Below are positions 5,836-6,323 of a stretch of DNA of 6,323 bases, piece after piece. Under the pieces are notes generated by a model, which saw only the letters and a program-made list of their open reading frames with translations, searched no databases and was not told where the DNA came from. How positions within the stretch are numbered: position 1 is the first letter of the stretch; every line of letters begins with the position of its first letter. This DNA is from Acidiferrobacteraceae bacterium. GTDB taxonomy: Bacteria; Pseudomonadota; Gammaproteobacteria; Arenicellales; UBA868. A program made the position numbers and the translations under genes. The stretch covers positions 1 to 6,323 of the forward strand of contig PBJL01000022.1 of the NCBI GenBank assembly GCA_002721105.1, in the 5' to 3' direction.

Positions 5836-6323
5836 ATGAAGATTTCAGCATCCGATGTGCGTATTGGGAACTTATTAGCATACCAGGGAAAATTGTATCG
5901 AGTTCTCAAAAAAGATCATGTTAAGCCCGGCAAAGGCGGCGCTTTCGTTCAACTTGAGCTAAAGGAAAATGGTGGTGGATCTAAACTTAATGAGAGATTT
6001 AGATCGGAAGATAAAGTTGAAAAGGCTAGAGTAGAGCCTCGACAGATGGAGTATTTGTATCCGGATGGAACTGACTATGTTTTCATGGATTTGGAATCTT
6101 ATGAGCAAATTCACTTGAACGCAGAAACCATCGATATTAAATCAGATTATTTGCTACCAAATCAAGAAGTTCAAATAAATTTTTATAATGATCAGCCAAT
6201 AAATATTGAAGTTGCCTCTGTTGTGACTTTAGCCGTATCTGAGACAGAAACATCTGTAAAAGGCCAAACAGCATCGGGATCTGGAAAACCTGCAACTTTA
6301 GAAACTGGTCTACGAGTCATTGT
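5836..6323 (+). CDS. efp: Elongation factor P, 3' end cut by the window
   Basis: Translation factor that binds between the ribosomal P and E sites and relieves stalling at consecutive prolines. The frame stays open from the ATG to the window end: 162 complete codons plus two bases, so about 25 residues of the usual 187 or so are missing. The N-terminal KOW-like domain covers about 1-62 with the tip P-G-K-G-G-A-F (31-37); K33 is at the position of the modified Lys34 of E. coli. The first OB domain is at about 65-125, with YVFMDLESYEQI (81-92). The C-terminal domain begins with VKGQTA (141-146) and the EF-P signature K-P-A-T-L-E-T-G (151-158). Another ATG at 5831 gives only two codons before a stop and is not a rival start. 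No Shine-Dalgarno sequence precedes the gene. N-terminus and tip resemble alphaproteobacterial EF-P. The enzyme modifying K33, if any, is not in the window. Confidence 0.97.
   Translation, partial: MKISASDVRIGNLLAYQGKLYRVLKKDHVKPGKGGAFVQLELKENGGGSKLNERFRSEDKVEKARVEPRQMEYLYPDGTDYVFMDLESYEQIHLNAETIDIKSDYLLPNQEVQINFYNDQPINIEVASVVTLAVSETETSVKGQTASGSGKPATLETGLRVI

Noticed and set aside
1..6323. A new defence, mobile or multi-gene system
   Set aside because: No transposase, integrase, phage, toxin-antitoxin, CRISPR or nuclease-effector signature was seen. The genes are known transport, repair, lipid, methyl-transfer and translation families, plus one small unknown protein.

Overview
The window reads as an ordinary chromosomal segment of an AT-rich alphaproteobacterium, quite possibly marine. 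The main taxonomic hint is the elongation factor P at the right edge, whose N-terminus (MKIS...VRIGN), PGKGGAF tip and KLNERFRS stretch resemble alphaproteobacterial EF-P as I remember it. The pairing of uvrC with pgsA and the presence of a TRAP transporter fit the same picture. The assignment is inference; no rRNA or other marker is present.

Layout, left to right. Positions 1-94 are an AT-rich non-coding leader. Positions 95-1958 (+) hold the two membrane subunits of a TRAP uptake transporter, dctQ and dctM, overlapping by 8 bases if dctM starts at the GTG at 645. The periplasmic binding protein (dctP) that would reveal the substrate is not in the window. Positions 1959-2143 are non-coding. 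A small two-helix membrane protein of unknown function follows (2144-2350, +). It converges on a leftward gene group: uvrC (3924-5762, nucleotide excision repair endonuclease), pgsA (3333-3917, phosphatidylglycerophosphate synthase) and a homocysteine S-methyltransferase-family protein (2374-3273). uvrC and pgsA are only 6 bases apart and surely co-transcribed. The methyltransferase lies 59 bases further on and may be the third gene of the operon. A 73-base divergent intergenic region separates uvrC from efp (5836 to beyond the window end, +).

Functionally there are three unrelated themes: solute uptake (TRAP), housekeeping (DNA repair, phospholipid synthesis, translation) and one-carbon or methyl-group metabolism (the methyltransferase). 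I found no mobile element, CRISPR array, RNA gene, phage gene or obvious new multi-gene system.

The most interesting points are: the methyltransferase has His where homocysteine methyltransferases normally have their first zinc-binding Cys; base composition steps sharply between the AT-rich uvrC-pgsA block and its left-hand neighbours; most genes lack a Shine-Dalgarno sequence; and an inverted repeat lies between the divergent uvrC and efp genes.
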